The notes: generated by a model not told the origin, from the sequence alone. DNA of 64,000 nt from Dendrobium chrysotoxum (GCA_019925795.1 CM034315.1:4836001-4900000); one strand, 5' to 3'; shown: positions 45,116 through 57,489, counted from the first letter of the stretch. Made by a program: numbers and translations.

Positions 45116-45389
45116 TAATATCACTAAAGGTCTTATTAATTACATACTGCCATCTCAATACATCACCAAATTTATTATAAAGTTAGATGTCAATGATTAC
45201 TAGTGTTTAATAAACTTATTGTTTTTATTTTCAGAAATAATCAAAGGCAGTCTCAGATGATTATTTTTGTGAAATAAAAGTTATTTGATTTCATAATTTC
45301 ATGAATAATTTTATAATTTGATAAGATATTTTTAAGAAATTAAACTCAAGAGAAAGCAAGGCAAATTTTCTCTTTGATGATAAAATAAG

Positions 45390-45586
45390 GATCTGTTTAG
45401 AATAACTATAGTAGTTTATAAAGCGACTTGAGAAGTTATTCTGGAGAAAATAACTTTGCTACTACGGTTGTAAAAATGCAAATTTGTGAAAAACAATGAG
45501 AGAATAACAATAAAATAGTAGTCAAATGAAATTATGATTGATATATGAAAAGCTAAGAAGTTTGAAAGTTGTCCCAAACAAATTCT
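45390..45586. mobile_element. Foldback MITE, diverged
   Basis: GGATCTGTTTAGAATAACT at the left faces AAGTTGTCCCAAACAAATTCT at the right. Similar in ends to the MITEs at 53037 and 56978 but with a longer interior. Confidence 0.5.
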
Positions 45587-46551
45587 GAGTTAGATCGAAT
45601 TTATTGAATTGAATAAAAGGTCAATTAGTCATTGTGATACATTTGACTTAACTAATTTACAACTATTTTTTAGCTGCTCATAATAATAATAATAATATTT
45701 TTATTTTAAGAATTGACCAACTATTCTCAAATTGGATTAAACTACTAAAAAAAACAATCATAGCCATAGGATAAATCGAGAGAAAATAACAAAAATAAAT
45801 TGGGCAGAATATTCTGCCTAAATTTTTATTAGAATGAGCTAAAAAAATTGTCAAAGGTCAATTTTATAATATATTTAATGATATATTATTTTTGGTGATT
45901 ATATATAAATATTTTTTATTTTGTTATATATTTCACATCATCTATCTCCATCATATAGAAGCGCCACGTATCATTTTTATTTTTTTTTATTTTTTGGGAA
46001 AATTGGGGGCAAAAGCCCGTATATTAAATCAGAAAGTGTTACAAGAACCAAAAACAGAGGAAAATACAAGTAAAATACCTTCTATACCTCCCCAATGAAA
46101 AGAAAATAACAAACTGAAATGAATGAAGAAGAAGAGGAAGAAGCCCAGGGACTCAGGAAAATAGGACTACATAACGAACATCATTTCACCTATCAGAACA
46201 AACCCACCAAAAAACCAGCAGAAGGGGTACCGGTTGCAACCAAGAAGGGCCATCACAGTACCCACGAAAATAGGGGCAAAAACGAGGACTTGGTTGCAAT
46301 GAGCCAACCAAGAAGTGGGGTCGTAGTAGTCCTTGCTCATCATTGTCCCAAAAAATTTTTGTAAAGCTGCATTGAAGAGGGCAGATTGAATCCAGACAAG
46401 CAGCAGCCAAAATTCCAAACCAGCCGAAGCCAAAAACCAAAATGAGTATCAGAAAAACCCAGGTGCTCAAACAGCCCTCAAAAACCAGAGAAGGAACGTC
46501 ACAGAGGAGCATCCAGGACCAAAGAGGTAAGACATCCAACCGGGATACAGA

Positions 46552-49500
46552 TCAGCCTAGAATTCCATGAAAAGTCTCCAGAAGCTGCTCCCTATTTTTC
46601 CAGTTAAAAGTTTTTGCACGAATAGCATGAATGATACTCTCCTTTAATACATCCGGGCTAACCCAAGAGTTAGTAAACCTTCTAGTGTTACGCTCTTTCT
46701 AGATATAGTAGATAATGCAAGATAGGGTAAGATAGCAAAAAGATTTTTCTCCTCTGCCATATTTTTGATAGTTCCCAACACAATCATAAACTTGCAAGAG
46801 ATTCGGCCTTAAATAGAACTTTTTTGTAAACGACAGTATACCAGAGAGAACAGTAAATGAATAATCACACTCAAAGAACAAATGGTTATGCGATTCCAAG
46901 TTACCAAGGCAGAAGGGGCAATCAGATCCAGCAGGAATCCCCCTCTTAATGAGATTATCTGCCGTTTTTAATTTCTTTTTCACAGCCATCCATGCATAAC
47001 AGGCATAACGAAGGGCAAATCTTTTATGCCAAATGTAATTAGCCCAGTCCATATCCTCCAAGTGCGAATGAAAAAGGGAATTATAAAGCTTAGGGGAAGG
47101 ATCAGGGGTACCCTCCCAAGTAATGACTGGTTGCTCCTCAATAACAGTATCCAAAATAGAATTTTTAACATCAACAGGTAAATAATCAGGAAGAGCCCAA
47201 TTACCATTCCAAATGAATTCAAAAACCAACTTATGCGAGAGCCTAGGGGAGTTGTAGAAGGAAGCAACGTTAGACCCCCTGCACCAAGGATCCCAAAGGA
47301 AGGAAAGGTTGCTATTACAGTTAACTCTAAGACAAATAGAGCTGAGGATAGAGCTAGCAGTGTGGCAGATAAGTTTCCAAAATTTAGAAGCCACACTAGG
47401 GGAGGGCTTCCAAGGAGATTCAAACTTGATTTTAAACCAACGGCCGATCATGGAATTGTTATTGAACATCCTAAAGATGAAGGAGCAGGCCATGTTGTGA
47501 TAAAGAGCATCAAAGGAAGGTAGACCCAAACCTCCTTTGCATTTCGGCATAACCACAGCATTCCAAGAAATCAGGTGAAGCTTTTTGTCCTTGATATTCC
47601 CAAAGAAAAGGAACTTAGAGCAGAGTTTAGTGATGATTTTACGACAGCCTTTAGGAATAATAGCCCCCCTAATCCAGTAGGCAATTGTGTTGGCAATGGT
47701 GAATTTAATGTATTGAACTCTACCTGCAAAAGAGAGAAACTTGACTTTCCAACCCTCAAGTAGAGCCGAAATTCGGCTCAGAAGGGGTTGGAAGTGAGTG
47801 AAATTTAATCTTCCAACCGTAACAGGGAGCCCCAAGTAAGTGAGGAAGCCCTCAATATGAGAAATCCCAAGAGCTGAAGAGATCTCCTCCTTGTTATTAA
47901 CTTTAGAGGAGAAAATAATAGAGCTTTTTTCAGGATTGATGTGAAGTCCAGAAGCCTCAGCAAAAATATGTAAGGAGTTGTTCAAGCAACTAGCATTATC
48001 CAAAGAGGCCGGGCCAAACACAAGCAGATCATCAGCATACATAAGGTGGTTATGAGGGAAGTTATTATGCTGAAGCCCCAAAAAGGTGGAGGAATCCCCA
48101 TTATGCAGACAAGAAGAAAGAGCGTCCATGGCAATGCAGAAAAGGAGGGGGGAAAGGGGGCAGCCTTGACGAAGGCCAGAAGATGAGTTAAAAAAACCTT
48201 CCAAGGAACCATTCAAGCAAATAGAGAAATGCACCTCATCAATGCAACCCCTAATCCAATTAATGAATAAATCCGGGAAGCCTTTTTGCTTCAGTCTGTT
48301 AATTAAGAAAACCCTCGATACCGAGTCGAATGCTTTCTTAATGTCAAGCTTAGCACAGAAAAGTTTATGTGGGCCTTTGAAGTCTTTGAGAATTTCAGAA
48401 GCTAAGATGATGTTGTCCGTGGAACATCTTTTAGAAATGAAACCAGATTGGCTCTCATGTATAATATGGGGAAGGATAGGCTTCAATCTAATAGCAATGA
48501 TCTTAGCCACAATTTTATAAAATACATTACATAAGGAGATCGGTCTAAAGTCAGAGATAGTGGAGGAGTGAGTGCCCTTAGGGATAAGGGTAATGGCAGT
48601 AGCTTTGGCGGCTCTAGGCATATGGCAAACGACAAAGAAATGTTTAACAGCCTTACATAATTGAAAGCCCGTGATATGCCAAGTGTGTTGGTAGAAAGCA
48701 AAAGAGAAACCATCAGGCCCCGGGGAGGAGGAGGCAGCACCCGCAAACACCACCTTTTTAATCTCAGCATTAGAAATCGGAGAAACCAGATCATCCAGCA
48801 AATGAGAAGGAACCAAATTACCAACAGGAATGGAATAGGAGCCTTCCATGCTAGGAGTAGGGGCATTATACAGAGCTTTAAAGTGATCAATCAAGGCCCT
48901 AGCCATGTCTTTATGGGTCGAATGAAGCCCAGAAGGAGAGGAGATTTCTTTAATGGTGTTCCTGTTTTTCCTAGATCTAATCCTGGCATAAAGAAAAGCA
49001 AGGTCATCTTCCCCCTGAGAAAGCCAATGAGCCTTAGCTCTTTGAGATATCCAAGAAGTCCAAGCCGCCTGTAATCCTGCCAACTTATCATTTGCATTTT
49101 TAAGAGCCAAGTTAAGGTCTTAATTTAAAGGGTCCCTTTGAATATCCAAGATGCATTGAAACTGAGCATTTTTGGTTTCCAGGATGCTATTCGAAATGAA
49201 ATCAGAGGAGTTCCAATTCTTACCACGAAGGGCATTCTTAAGGTTTCTCAAATTGTTGTAAAAATCAGCAATAGGACTAGCAGAGCTAGGCCTGTCAAAA
49301 GCTAAAAGAATTTCCTCCCAGAAATCATCCATCTTAGTCCAAAATTCTTTAAACATAAACCTAGAGAAGGTTCTATGAACCTGAGAAGCCAACAGGATCA
49401 ATGGGGAGTGATCCGAACCAGAGGGAGGTTCAATCTTGTAATAAGCATTCTGGAAGAGGTCTAAAAAAGCAGTATTGACAAGAGCCCTGTCAAGCTTAAT

Positions 49501-50100
49501 ATGGATGGGTTGATCAATCCTTTGATTAAACCAGGTAAAATAAAGCCCGACAGAAGCAAGATCTTGAAGACCAGAGTCAAACATAAAACTATTAAGTTCC
49601 CCCAGCCTACTGGGATGAATGTTGCCACCAGCTTTTTCACAATCAAATCTATAGCAGTTGAAATCACCAATAATAACCCAAGGATGATCGATCCCCGTAG
49701 ATAAATCAAGGAGATTATCCCAGAGGACTTTCCTGTCTTCAACACTATTAGAAGCATAAATCACAGAAAGGAAGATAGGAGGAGAAGAGCCAGCCTCCAA
49801 TAAGCCATGGATGATTTGGGAAGAGGTGAAGGAAGGGGTGAAAGAGACATGAGATGAGTCCCACTTCACCCAGATTCTACCGGGAGTAGAAAAACCAAAA
49901 TTGTCACAGCTTTTTTCGTTCTCAAAAAGAAGATGGGAGAAAGAGAACCAAGGGTCAGTAGAGATGGTGTGATGAATTCTAGCTTCTAAAATACAAAGAA
50001 GCTTGAGGTTGTGGGAGTTGATTAGGGCTTTGCACATGTTGACTTTAAGCGGGTTATTAAACCCACGCACGTTCCAGGCAGCTAAAGGGGGTAAGGACAT
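46552..50100 (-). pseudogene. L1 ORF2: endonuclease, reverse transcriptase, zf-RVT (two in-frame stops)
   Basis: Starts at the ATG at 50100, two bases after the ORF1 stop. The N-terminal part is an APE-type endonuclease: AAWNVRGFNN, CILEARI, VIIGDFNCYRF and GSDHSPL. A TAA at 49120-49122 separates it from reverse transcriptase: FRPISLCNVFYKIVAK, SQSGFISKRCSTDN, KLDIKKAFDSVS, LRQGCPLSPLLF and the catalytic YADD at 48028-48039. zf-RVT follows (RYACYAWMAVKKKLKT, CPFC, HNHLFFECDY). A TAG at 46699-46701 stands where the relative has Trp (IYHIWRERNTRRF), and the frame then runs to the TGA at 46552. Without the two stops ORF2 would be about 1,180 codons. It lacks an RNase H domain, unlike the L1 at 15.7 kb. 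All frames are otherwise open. Confidence 0.93.
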
Positions 50101-50102
50101 AG

Positions 50103-51416
50103 CTATTTGGGAGTTTTTGCCTTCTTGGCAGATTTGGCTTTAGTTTTTTTAGTTGGAGATTTATTTTTATTTGAAGCATGGTGAGAGGAGGAGGAAGAGG
50201 AAGCAATATATTCATTTGAGTTGATAAGGTGCGGGTCTATTAGCTTAGAAGACAAGATGTTTTCATCAGCTAGCGGGGGAACCTCAGAGGGATCTGGGAA
50301 TTTTGCTTGAAGGGTGGCGAAGCTATTAGCTAGAATTACTTGCGAAGGGATGGTGAGTTTGTTTGGGAGAGGGAGTTCCGAAGAGGAAGATTCTTCAGTT
50401 GGAAGATTTAGATTAGGGATCGATGGATCTCTGTCAGCATTAGGGGTGTCAGAGTGGGGCATGACAGGTTCTTTGGCAGAAGGTGCCACCGTGAACTGCA
50501 GAACATCAACAGGATTGACAACCGTGGGGGGAAGAGGGGGTGTGGGAGGGATTGTGACGGCAGGACGGGAAGTGGGTCTTGGAACCCTGATCCCAGGGTT
50601 TCTGCTCTTGCTTCGGCCACGGATAGGGTTAGAAGGAACAGAAGGTTTCGGTGTGGGATTGGAGGGGCAGAGCGCAAAAGGGTGAATAAGAGAACCACAT
50701 CCTTCACAGCGAGTAGGCTTCCAGTCGTACACAACTTTAAGGAACATGTCTTCCCCATCAATTTCTAATGGGATTTCATCAGGTAAAACCGATTTTTTAT
50801 CAATTTGCACACAGATTCTTGCAAAAGTGAGTCTAGTTCTCTTAGCCGTGAGGGAGTCGACATATAATGGCACACCAATAAAACTAGCGATTTTTGATAT
50901 ACCTGTCGGCGTCCAAAGCGCAAGGGGAAGATCCATGATTTTGATCCATAGCGGGAGAGTAGCCGACTCGTCCCTTTTAGGTTTAAATTTCGGAGACCAT
51001 CTCTGAAGAATGAAGGGTTTACCAAGCAGAAACCAGGGGCCTCCCGACCACACCATTTCATAGTCCTCGACCGCGGTAAACTTCAGAAGGAAAAAATCAT
51101 CAGCCAGGGAGAGAAGAGAAAGAGACCCTTTGAGCTTCCACGCCCTGTTCATGGCAGCTAGAAGTCTTTCGTAGTAAGGTCTTTGACCGATCGAGTAACC
51201 CACTAGAGAAAGAGTCCACAAGGAAGTGCCCTCAGACAAATCATTAGCCGAGAAGGAGAGTTTCTTAGCCGGAGAAATGAAAGACATCGGGAACTCGTCG
51301 GGAAGCGGAGGAGGAGCAGAGAAATTATTGGCATAGGAAGAAGGGAGCTGAGGAGGAGGAGCCCCAAGCAGGGAATCTCCATTAAGAGGAGGGAAATCGG
51401 AAGTGTTGAGAGCCAT
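50103..51416 (-). CDS. L1 ORF1 protein (DUF4283 and CX2CX4HX4C zinc knuckle)
   Basis: An intact frame of 437 residues. I chose the ATG at 51416 because MALNxxDFPPL is also the start in the relative at 57913; an upstream non-ATG extension is not supported. The DUF4283 region spans residues 60-165 (GQRPYYERLLAAMNRAWKL, FLLKFTAVEDYEMVWSGGPW, LGKPFILQRWSPKF). The knuckle CEGCGSLIHPFALC follows, then a Pro/Ser-rich linker and a Lys-rich tail (KNKSPTKKTKAKSAKKAK). In plant L1 elements ORF1 protein binds the element RNA and packages it with ORF2 protein. It is complete and could in principle still be made, though it is a transposon gene and not a host gene. Confidence 0.92.
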   Translation of the reverse strand: MALNTSDFPPLNGDSLLGAPPPQLPSSYANNFSAPPPLPDEFPMSFISPAKKLSFSANDLSEGTSLWTLSLVGYSIGQRPYYERLLAAMNRAWKLKGSLSLLSLADDFFLLKFTAVEDYEMVWSGGPWFLLGKPFILQRWSPKFKPKRDESATLPLWIKIMDLPLALWTPTGISKIASFIGVPLYVDSLTAKRTRLTFARICVQIDKKSVLPDEIPLEIDGEDMFLKVVYDWKPTRCEGCGSLIHPFALCPSNPTPKPSVPSNPIRGRSKSRNPGIRVPRPTSRPAVTIPPTPPLPPTVVNPVDVLQFTVAPSAKEPVMPHSDTPNADRDPSIPNLNLPTEESSSSELPLPNKLTIPSQVILANSFATLQAKFPDPSEVPPLADENILSSKLIDPHLINSNEYIASSSSSSHHASNKNKSPTKKTKAKSAKKAKTPK

Positions 51417-51491
51417 CCCGGCCAGACGGCCGGAGATCGCCAGGGAAAGCAAACCCTAGCCGCCAAGGGAAATTGTCGAAAGATTTTTCGG
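51417..51491 (-). promoter_or_regulatory. L1 5' leader
   Basis: Only about 75 bp between the target duplication and ORF1, GC-rich, with GGCTAGGGTTTGC. Either the element has a very short 5' UTR or its extreme 5' end was lost on insertion. Confidence 0.6.
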
Positions 51492-51507
51492 ATCATTTTT
51501 ATTTTTT

Positions 51508-52500
51508 AAAAAATAAAACCACAGGTTTTGATTGGTCAAATACAGGTACAATATTGCTTTAATCTAGAAAGAATTTATGTGATGGAATATTGCATTTAGC
51601 CCCACATAATGTGTATAATTAACTTCAAACCGATTAATTATTTGTAATAATCATAATTTTAATGTTTAGTTTGAAAATTACATTTTGTTAAATTTTTACT
51701 TTGGGCCCAGAATTCTTGTAGATATTTTGGACTTTTAATATTATAATATTATTTTAGTAGGCCATTTTATGCTTTGGGCCTACACAAGATTAGCCTTTTA
51801 AACTAATCAAGGAGTTTGTGGGGCTTGGAGGAGTAATCTAATAGCCACTTGCAATTTTATCAAGCACAAGTTTATGAAGAGCCAATTCAAGAGATTTTTT
51901 TTAATAATTATTAATTTTATCCATAATATTCTTTATTACTTTTGAAATATAAATAAATAGAAAAAGAAAATTGATTCCTTTAATGTGAGCTTAAATAGCT
52001 TCATGTAAAAATGATTTAAGAGAATAATGCAGATCAATGCTTCAAGTTTTTCTATGCAAAATATTAATAATTTCTTTGCCCTTCGAGCTTTAGGTTTTGT
52101 GGGTACGATAGTGGATGTTTCTTTTGATGGAAGTTCTATCGCAATATAAATGAAGGTTACAGTGTAAATTTTATGGATAATTATTGCAACAGAGTTAATT
52201 GTAACAATGCATATCTCGATGCAACCATAAAAATAATATTTTTTAATGGACTAAATAAGGGGATATTTATAGTTAATTTTGTGAGGGTTATGTCAATGTT
52301 TATCTAAAATAATTTTACTGATCAATAATAGATGATGTCAATTGTAGCCTCCTTAATCAAGCTATAATTTGACAATATAAACCTATGTTTGACCCTATCA
52401 GCCCTCCTTGATTGGAGCTAACTCGTGGTATAATTTTGAGGTATTTTATCTTCAATTTAGGTTACGAAGAAATGGAATTTTTTTTTTTCATTTTTTACAT

Positions 52501-52538
<38 letters not shown>

Positions 52539-53036
52539 AAGGAAAGAAGTAGTTCATTGAAATGATTAATAAATTAGTGGCAAGTGAACTTTGTAGCGAC
52601 TCTAAGAAAATTGAAGGTTTTAGAATTTTAGTGCATGAACAAATACATATAAGAATCGATGTCTCCAACAAGCTCATCGTAAATGGTCAAATCTAGTGTG
52701 AGATCTAATAAGTTATAGTAAAGTGTAATTCTTGAGTTATTGATGTGTCTTTTGATGTATTGATTTAATTTTTACTAGAAAATCAAATTTAAGAATGCTT
52801 ATGATAGAATACTCTTACAAAATGTTACCTTTTAGAAACTTACTCAAAGTGGATAAAATAATGAGGTATGTTCAACCAAATTGGGCAATAACTCAATTAA
52901 TTAAGGTTTAGGCTTTTATAAATAGTATCAGACAATAAACTAGTTGTCATTTAAACATTTTGGTTGTAGAGTAGAAATCAACTCCTTTAACAGTGCAAAT
53001 GCTAGATTGAGAGAAGAAGATAAAATAAGTCACATT
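51508..53036. other. AT-rich intergenic DNA with TA microsatellite
   Basis: TA run at 52503-52536. No coding or transposon signal otherwise. Confidence 0.5.
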
Positions 53037-53127
53037 TAGGCTTTGTTTGGGATAGCTTTTGTAGTAAAATTTTTTGCTGTAAAAAACTGTTTTAGAAAGC
53101 AGTAAGAAAGCTATCTCAGACAAAGCT
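53037..53127. mobile_element. Foldback MITE, about 91 bp
   Basis: TAGGCTTTGTTTGGGATAGCTTT at the left and AAGAAAGCTATCTCAGACAAAGCTT at the right are inverted copies. It is the clearest complete member of the family. Confidence 0.75.
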
Positions 53128-53199
53128 TTGTCATATATGAGGCTATGTTACTAAATAAGAAACAATATAAGATGCGAAGGATACGATGAAGGGGTTGTT

Positions 53200-53500
53200 G
53201 ATAATGGTAAATAAGATAGTAAATGAGAAGATGGCATCAATACAGTGGGTGCTTAATCATTTATCATTGCTAAACCAAAACAAATATTAATAGCTTTCCA
53301 TGTATTTGATTCCCTTGTTCTCTTATTATATTATATTTATGTTGATCAATTCCTTTTTAAAATTTCAAAACAGACATTACATTTATTTATCATATATATA
53401 TTTTGCATTAAGTCTTAAAACAGTATAGCATGTTTAAATAAATTTTATGTTATTTGATTAATGTTGATTCTATCATTAAATAAACTTTCTATTTTTTAAT
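53200..53500 (+). repeat. Unknown diverged repeat unit, copy 2
   Basis: The first half (AATACAGTGGGTGCTTAATC, then ATTTATCATT, and TTGATCAATTCCTTTT) aligns with 56270-56400. The second half (ATGTTTAAATAAATTTTA, then AATGTTGATTCTATCATTAAA) aligns with 45020-45085. It thus links copies 1 and 3. Confidence 0.65.
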
Positions 53501-53503
53501 CAA

Positions 53504-53509
<6 letters not shown>

Positions 53510-53597
<88 letters not shown>
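53510..53597. repeat. (TA)n microsatellite, about 88 bp
   Basis: The longest TA run of the window, immediately before the zinc-knuckle fragment. Confidence 0.95.
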
Positions 53598-53600
<3 letters not shown>

Positions 53601-53639
53601 TGTTTATTTATTTATTACGATAAATGTGATCTTTATCCA

Positions 53640-53826
53640 ATTTACTTATGTGATGATTGAGCACATATTAATGACCTCGGGCCTGCATGACAATTTCTTC
53701 GAAAGGGCCGAATATGAGGGGATCTCTCAACTTTGCTTCCATTGTGGCCATGTTGGGCACACAATAAGTCAATGTCGCTCTATCCTTCAAGCAACCCAAC
53801 TTATAAGCTCAAAGAAGTTCTATTGA
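53640..53826 (+). pseudogene. L1 ORF1 zinc-knuckle fragment
   Basis: Open frame with RAEYEGISQLCFHCGHVGHTISQC. The CX2CX4HX4C knuckle preceded by VEYEGI is typical of plant L1 ORF1 (DUF4283) proteins. DUF4283 itself is not visible upstream, where the TA repeat begins. The frame ends at 53826. The following 300 bp read like a decayed ORF1 linker. Neither end nor ORF2 was found. Confidence 0.75.
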
Positions 53827-53829
53827 AAT

Positions 53830-56210
53830 GTAAGCAAATCGGCCTAAATTCATCCCTTAGCCTCCTGTTTTGAACAACAACATGCCCTCTTCTAATATCT
53901 CTCATGTCACTAATTACAACTCTCTAAAGGTAACTAATGACCCAGATTCTTCTTCCATGATTCAATCAGCCTTCCAACCTCCTCAAATGGAGCATATGCA
54001 CTCTCAATTTCAACAAGTTACAAACAAGTAATGTGAGAAAGAATCTATTAGGCTCACCTTGGTGGTGGGGGGATAATACAGAATGGAACGGGACTTGGTG
54101 TCTGGTAACTAGAAGAGAAACTAAAAAGCAAAAGAAGAATATTCCCAATGAAGGTATAAAAAATATAAAGGGTTGCTCCTCTTTTTTGCAAGCATCAGGA
54201 ACTAATTAGGAAGTTGGTATACTGTCCAAGCTAGCAGCTCCTTCCTTGGACATTGATGAGCTATGCCATATTTCACTTTCAGGATGTCTTTAGCTTGGTA
54301 CCTGTTAATCTTATAGAGGATTCGTGCTTTGGCTTCTTTTGCTTTCCTTAAGGCATTTTTCTGGGGTTTTGGCTTCTTGCCATCCTTTTCATTCCTTGCA
54401 GTGGTTTTGACATTAGATGTGATCATTTTCTCATAGGGTTTCATTCTCTCTTTTTGTTGTGCTCTTAGTACATTTTGGAAAATTTGGATCCTACTTTAGG
54501 TCTTTGTACTCACTTTTTTGTTGATATAAAATTTTACAAAAATCTATATATATTAACCCCAAATTACTAACGAAACAATGAATAATAAATAAAGCATGCC
54601 TCCCTAACTAAAAGCTACCCATTGGAGAGCATTCAAAATGTGTAGCTAGTGGACCAATCTTCTCATTTGACCATAATATATTAAATTTCTCATTGAAATT
54701 AGGAGTCAATTTTTTTAATGCAAAAGAGAAGGGGAAGAAAAACACTAAATAGAGCCTTATAGAAGAAAGAGGCTTAAAAAAATTTGATGTGAAACATAAG
54801 GCACTTCGGAGGGAGCTGAGTACAGAAACATAGGTGATGTAGAGAAAATCCTTAGAGTGACATTATAGATAGGAGATGGTGATATGATGGTGGAAGCGAA
54901 GATCTGCTTACAATCAATAAGACAAAGACTAACAACAAGAGATGAAGTTGGGCTTGAGGTCAAAGTCAGTAAGCCCTAGCCGAGGGGTTCAGAGAAATAG
55001 GAGCTACAACAGTCAAAGAAGGAGCCAAGGAAAAATCCAGATCTATATGACAGAGGAGATTTCAAAGAAGTCATTGGAGAGACGTATTAACAAGTTGATG
55101 TCAGCACAAGTTGATGCCACCATCAAAAAATAAGGTCGGAGGTACAATTTATAAAAGTTGAGTGATCAAACTCCAGCATCAGATTAGATCAAATTTTGTC
55201 ATGTACAAATTGCTAGAAGATTCGCTAAAGTGTGAAGGGGAGGTTAGGGGACTCACCATTAGCTTGAACTTTCAAGTTTATGGATATGATAAATATGCAT
55301 CCATTCATCTACTCAACTTCAGCACTCAATGATCAACCCTCTTAACACATGGTTAAAATCTAAGAATTTAGCTAAACTTGAGTAATCAATGCATTTTTTT
55401 TTCTCATAGTCTTCTATAATCTATTATGATTGTGCATTCTTTATGAGCGAGTTATTCCATCTCTATCTTCATATAGTTGAATTGACTCTTAATGCATAAA
55501 GAATGACAATATTAAACTCTTTTTATTTGAGGACTAATAATTAGTGTTGAAGAATTTAAAAGGAGAGAAATATTATCATGATAGAAATTACAAAGATAAA
55601 TACTCCCAAATTAAAAGAGTTATATAAGCTGGATTCTTAATATAGCAGTATTTTTATTTACTCACTAGTTAAAAATTTTAAGTTGATGAATACAAATATA
55701 TCAATTTTCATATTAGTCGCAAGTATTTGATCAACATAGCAACAAATTTTTGCTTAAAAATATAATTTTTAGAAATGTGGATAAACATAAATTTTTAAAG
55801 AATTTTTAATAAAATGCAATACCTCTAACCACATATTTTTATTTATAATAGTAAATTTTCTTAAAGAAATGAGATTATTGATGATGTGATTAGAAATTTT
55901 AATCATAATACTTACAAGAATATGGCTAGAAATGACATTTTTTAGTCATATATATTTTAAGCTTCAACTTCAATAATTATATTACTAAAAATGGTGTCAT
56001 TAAAAATAAAAAATTGTGACAAAAATAATTTTATTCAAATAAAAAAACACACAAATCACTATAATGTGATCCTTAATCACAAAATTAAAAAAAATTAAAA
56101 GTATTATAGTAATTTGTAGTAAATGCTTGGAAGATTGAGTACATGCATAATACAAAACAAAAACTATTAACCTCTCAAATATAACCATAATTTGTATCTG
56201 TTTTTTTTTT
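53830..56210. other. Unassigned region
   Basis: Short frames occur (54202-54444 minus, Lys/Arg-rich; 54942-55133 plus) without recognised motifs. 55380-56200 is strongly AT-rich. Confidence 0.4.
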
Positions 56211-56214
56211 TTTG

Positions 56215-56790
56215 CAGAATAACAAAGAAGAAAAGATAAGTAAAGAAATATAAGCATTTATAGCCGTTAACAGTAAACGAGGAGAAGACAACATTAATAC
56301 AGTAGAAGCCCGATCATTTATCATTACTAATCCTGAACAGTAATTAAACTTCATCTTCTTCTTCCTTTTGATCAATCCCTTCAAAAGTTTCTGAACTGTA
56401 CGTCATCACATTTAATTTACTACTGCTGAAACCACGTTTTCCTCTCCACTGTGAGCCTTTGTCTCTTATGATTGTCTCTTATTCTTGTTCCTTTATGCTT
56501 TATAGCTCACTCCTTTGATAGTATACAGTTATCAACTATTGAACAGCATATGTGACTTAAATATCTTTGCTGGCTTTTAGATCTTACGTGCAGTGTGGTC
56601 AGGGTATTGAACTATGGCTTTTTACTGTTACAGCATGCATGCTTATAGATTCGATTTGTCCGGTAAAGATTGAATAATAAGTTGTCTTCTGCTCTTGAAT
56701 AAATATGGGTACGTATAAGATTCTATTATTAACTTTATAAGGGCCGTAACATTATTTGCTAAGGCTGAAATAATTGCATTTTGAACTATT
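56215..56790 (+). repeat. Unknown diverged repeat unit, copy 3
   Basis: The longest copy; it covers the blocks of both other copies in one colinear series. No frame over 85 codons, no terminal repeats and no tRNA-like boxes were seen. It could be a decayed transposon or an old duplicated host segment. Confidence 0.65.
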
Positions 56791-57230
56791 AAGCCCGATT
56801 GAGCAATATACAATCTCATGATGGTGCTGCTGTAATTTGCAGAGACATTTATGAGATATTGTGTTTTGGTTTTGGCACTCAATAAATAAATTTAAAAGAA
56901 ATACATTGTAAAGCACTTGCATTTATATGCAGCTTATCTTAATCGGTTAATTAAGAGTTTTAAATATAAATAAAGAAGTTTTTATTTGAGACGATTTTTT
57001 TGTTGCTTCTTAAAGTAGTTTTTAATATAAAAATTTTAATTTTTGTACTAAAAAGCTACTTTAAGAAGCAACAAAAAAGTTGTCCTAAACGAAGCCTAAA
57101 TCTTACGTATGTGATGTATATATAAATTTATTTTAATTGACCTAAATATAAAAAAATAATGCTCCGTGCACTCTAATTAATGTATTTTTATTAAAGGTCG
57201 TTTTTGAGCTGTATATTAAGAAATTATGTG

Positions 57231-57275
<45 letters not shown>

Positions 57276-57441
57276 TAGTAGCGTTACTAGGGTATGATTG
57301 AGGCTTCAGCAGTGTCAACAAAAACTGCAGTGGTCTCAGAAGATTTATGAATAAATCATATTAAGGGCATCCTGTTAAGAAGGGAAGCCAATGTTACTTC
57401 CCAGTTCCCACCAGTGCAGCTAGTGCTGGTGGTGATGAGGC

Positions 57442-57489
<48 letters not shown>

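Larger units (their letters stand above)
44292..45969. other. AT-rich DNA with a diverged repeat and a MITE
   Basis: Holds copy 1 of the unknown non-coding unit (44790-45115) and a MITE-like foldback (45390-45586). The rest shows nothing recognisable. Confidence 0.5.
45970..51507 (-). mobile_element. Near-complete L1 LINE with perfect target duplication
   Basis: A 16-bp direct repeat, ATCATTTTTATTTTTT, lies at 45970-45985 and 51492-51507. Between them, on the minus strand, are a short 5' leader, intact ORF1, ORF2 with two in-frame stops, a 3' UTR of about 500 bp, the terminal motif TTGTAACACTTTCTG...GCCCCCAATTTTCCC and an A-rich tail. Total body is about 5.5 kb. It is the most recent-looking insertion of the window. 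The element at 57.75-63.23 kb is a relative. Confidence 0.93.

Noticed and set aside
48661..49074. Plus-strand frames antisense to the L1 ORFs (also at 50314-50768)
   Set aside because: They are shadows of the intact L1 reading frames on the other strand.
54202..54444. Lys/Arg-rich minus-strand frame of 80 codons
   Set aside because: No domain, no splice context and no neighbouring gene part supports it; it lies near decayed L1 DNA.
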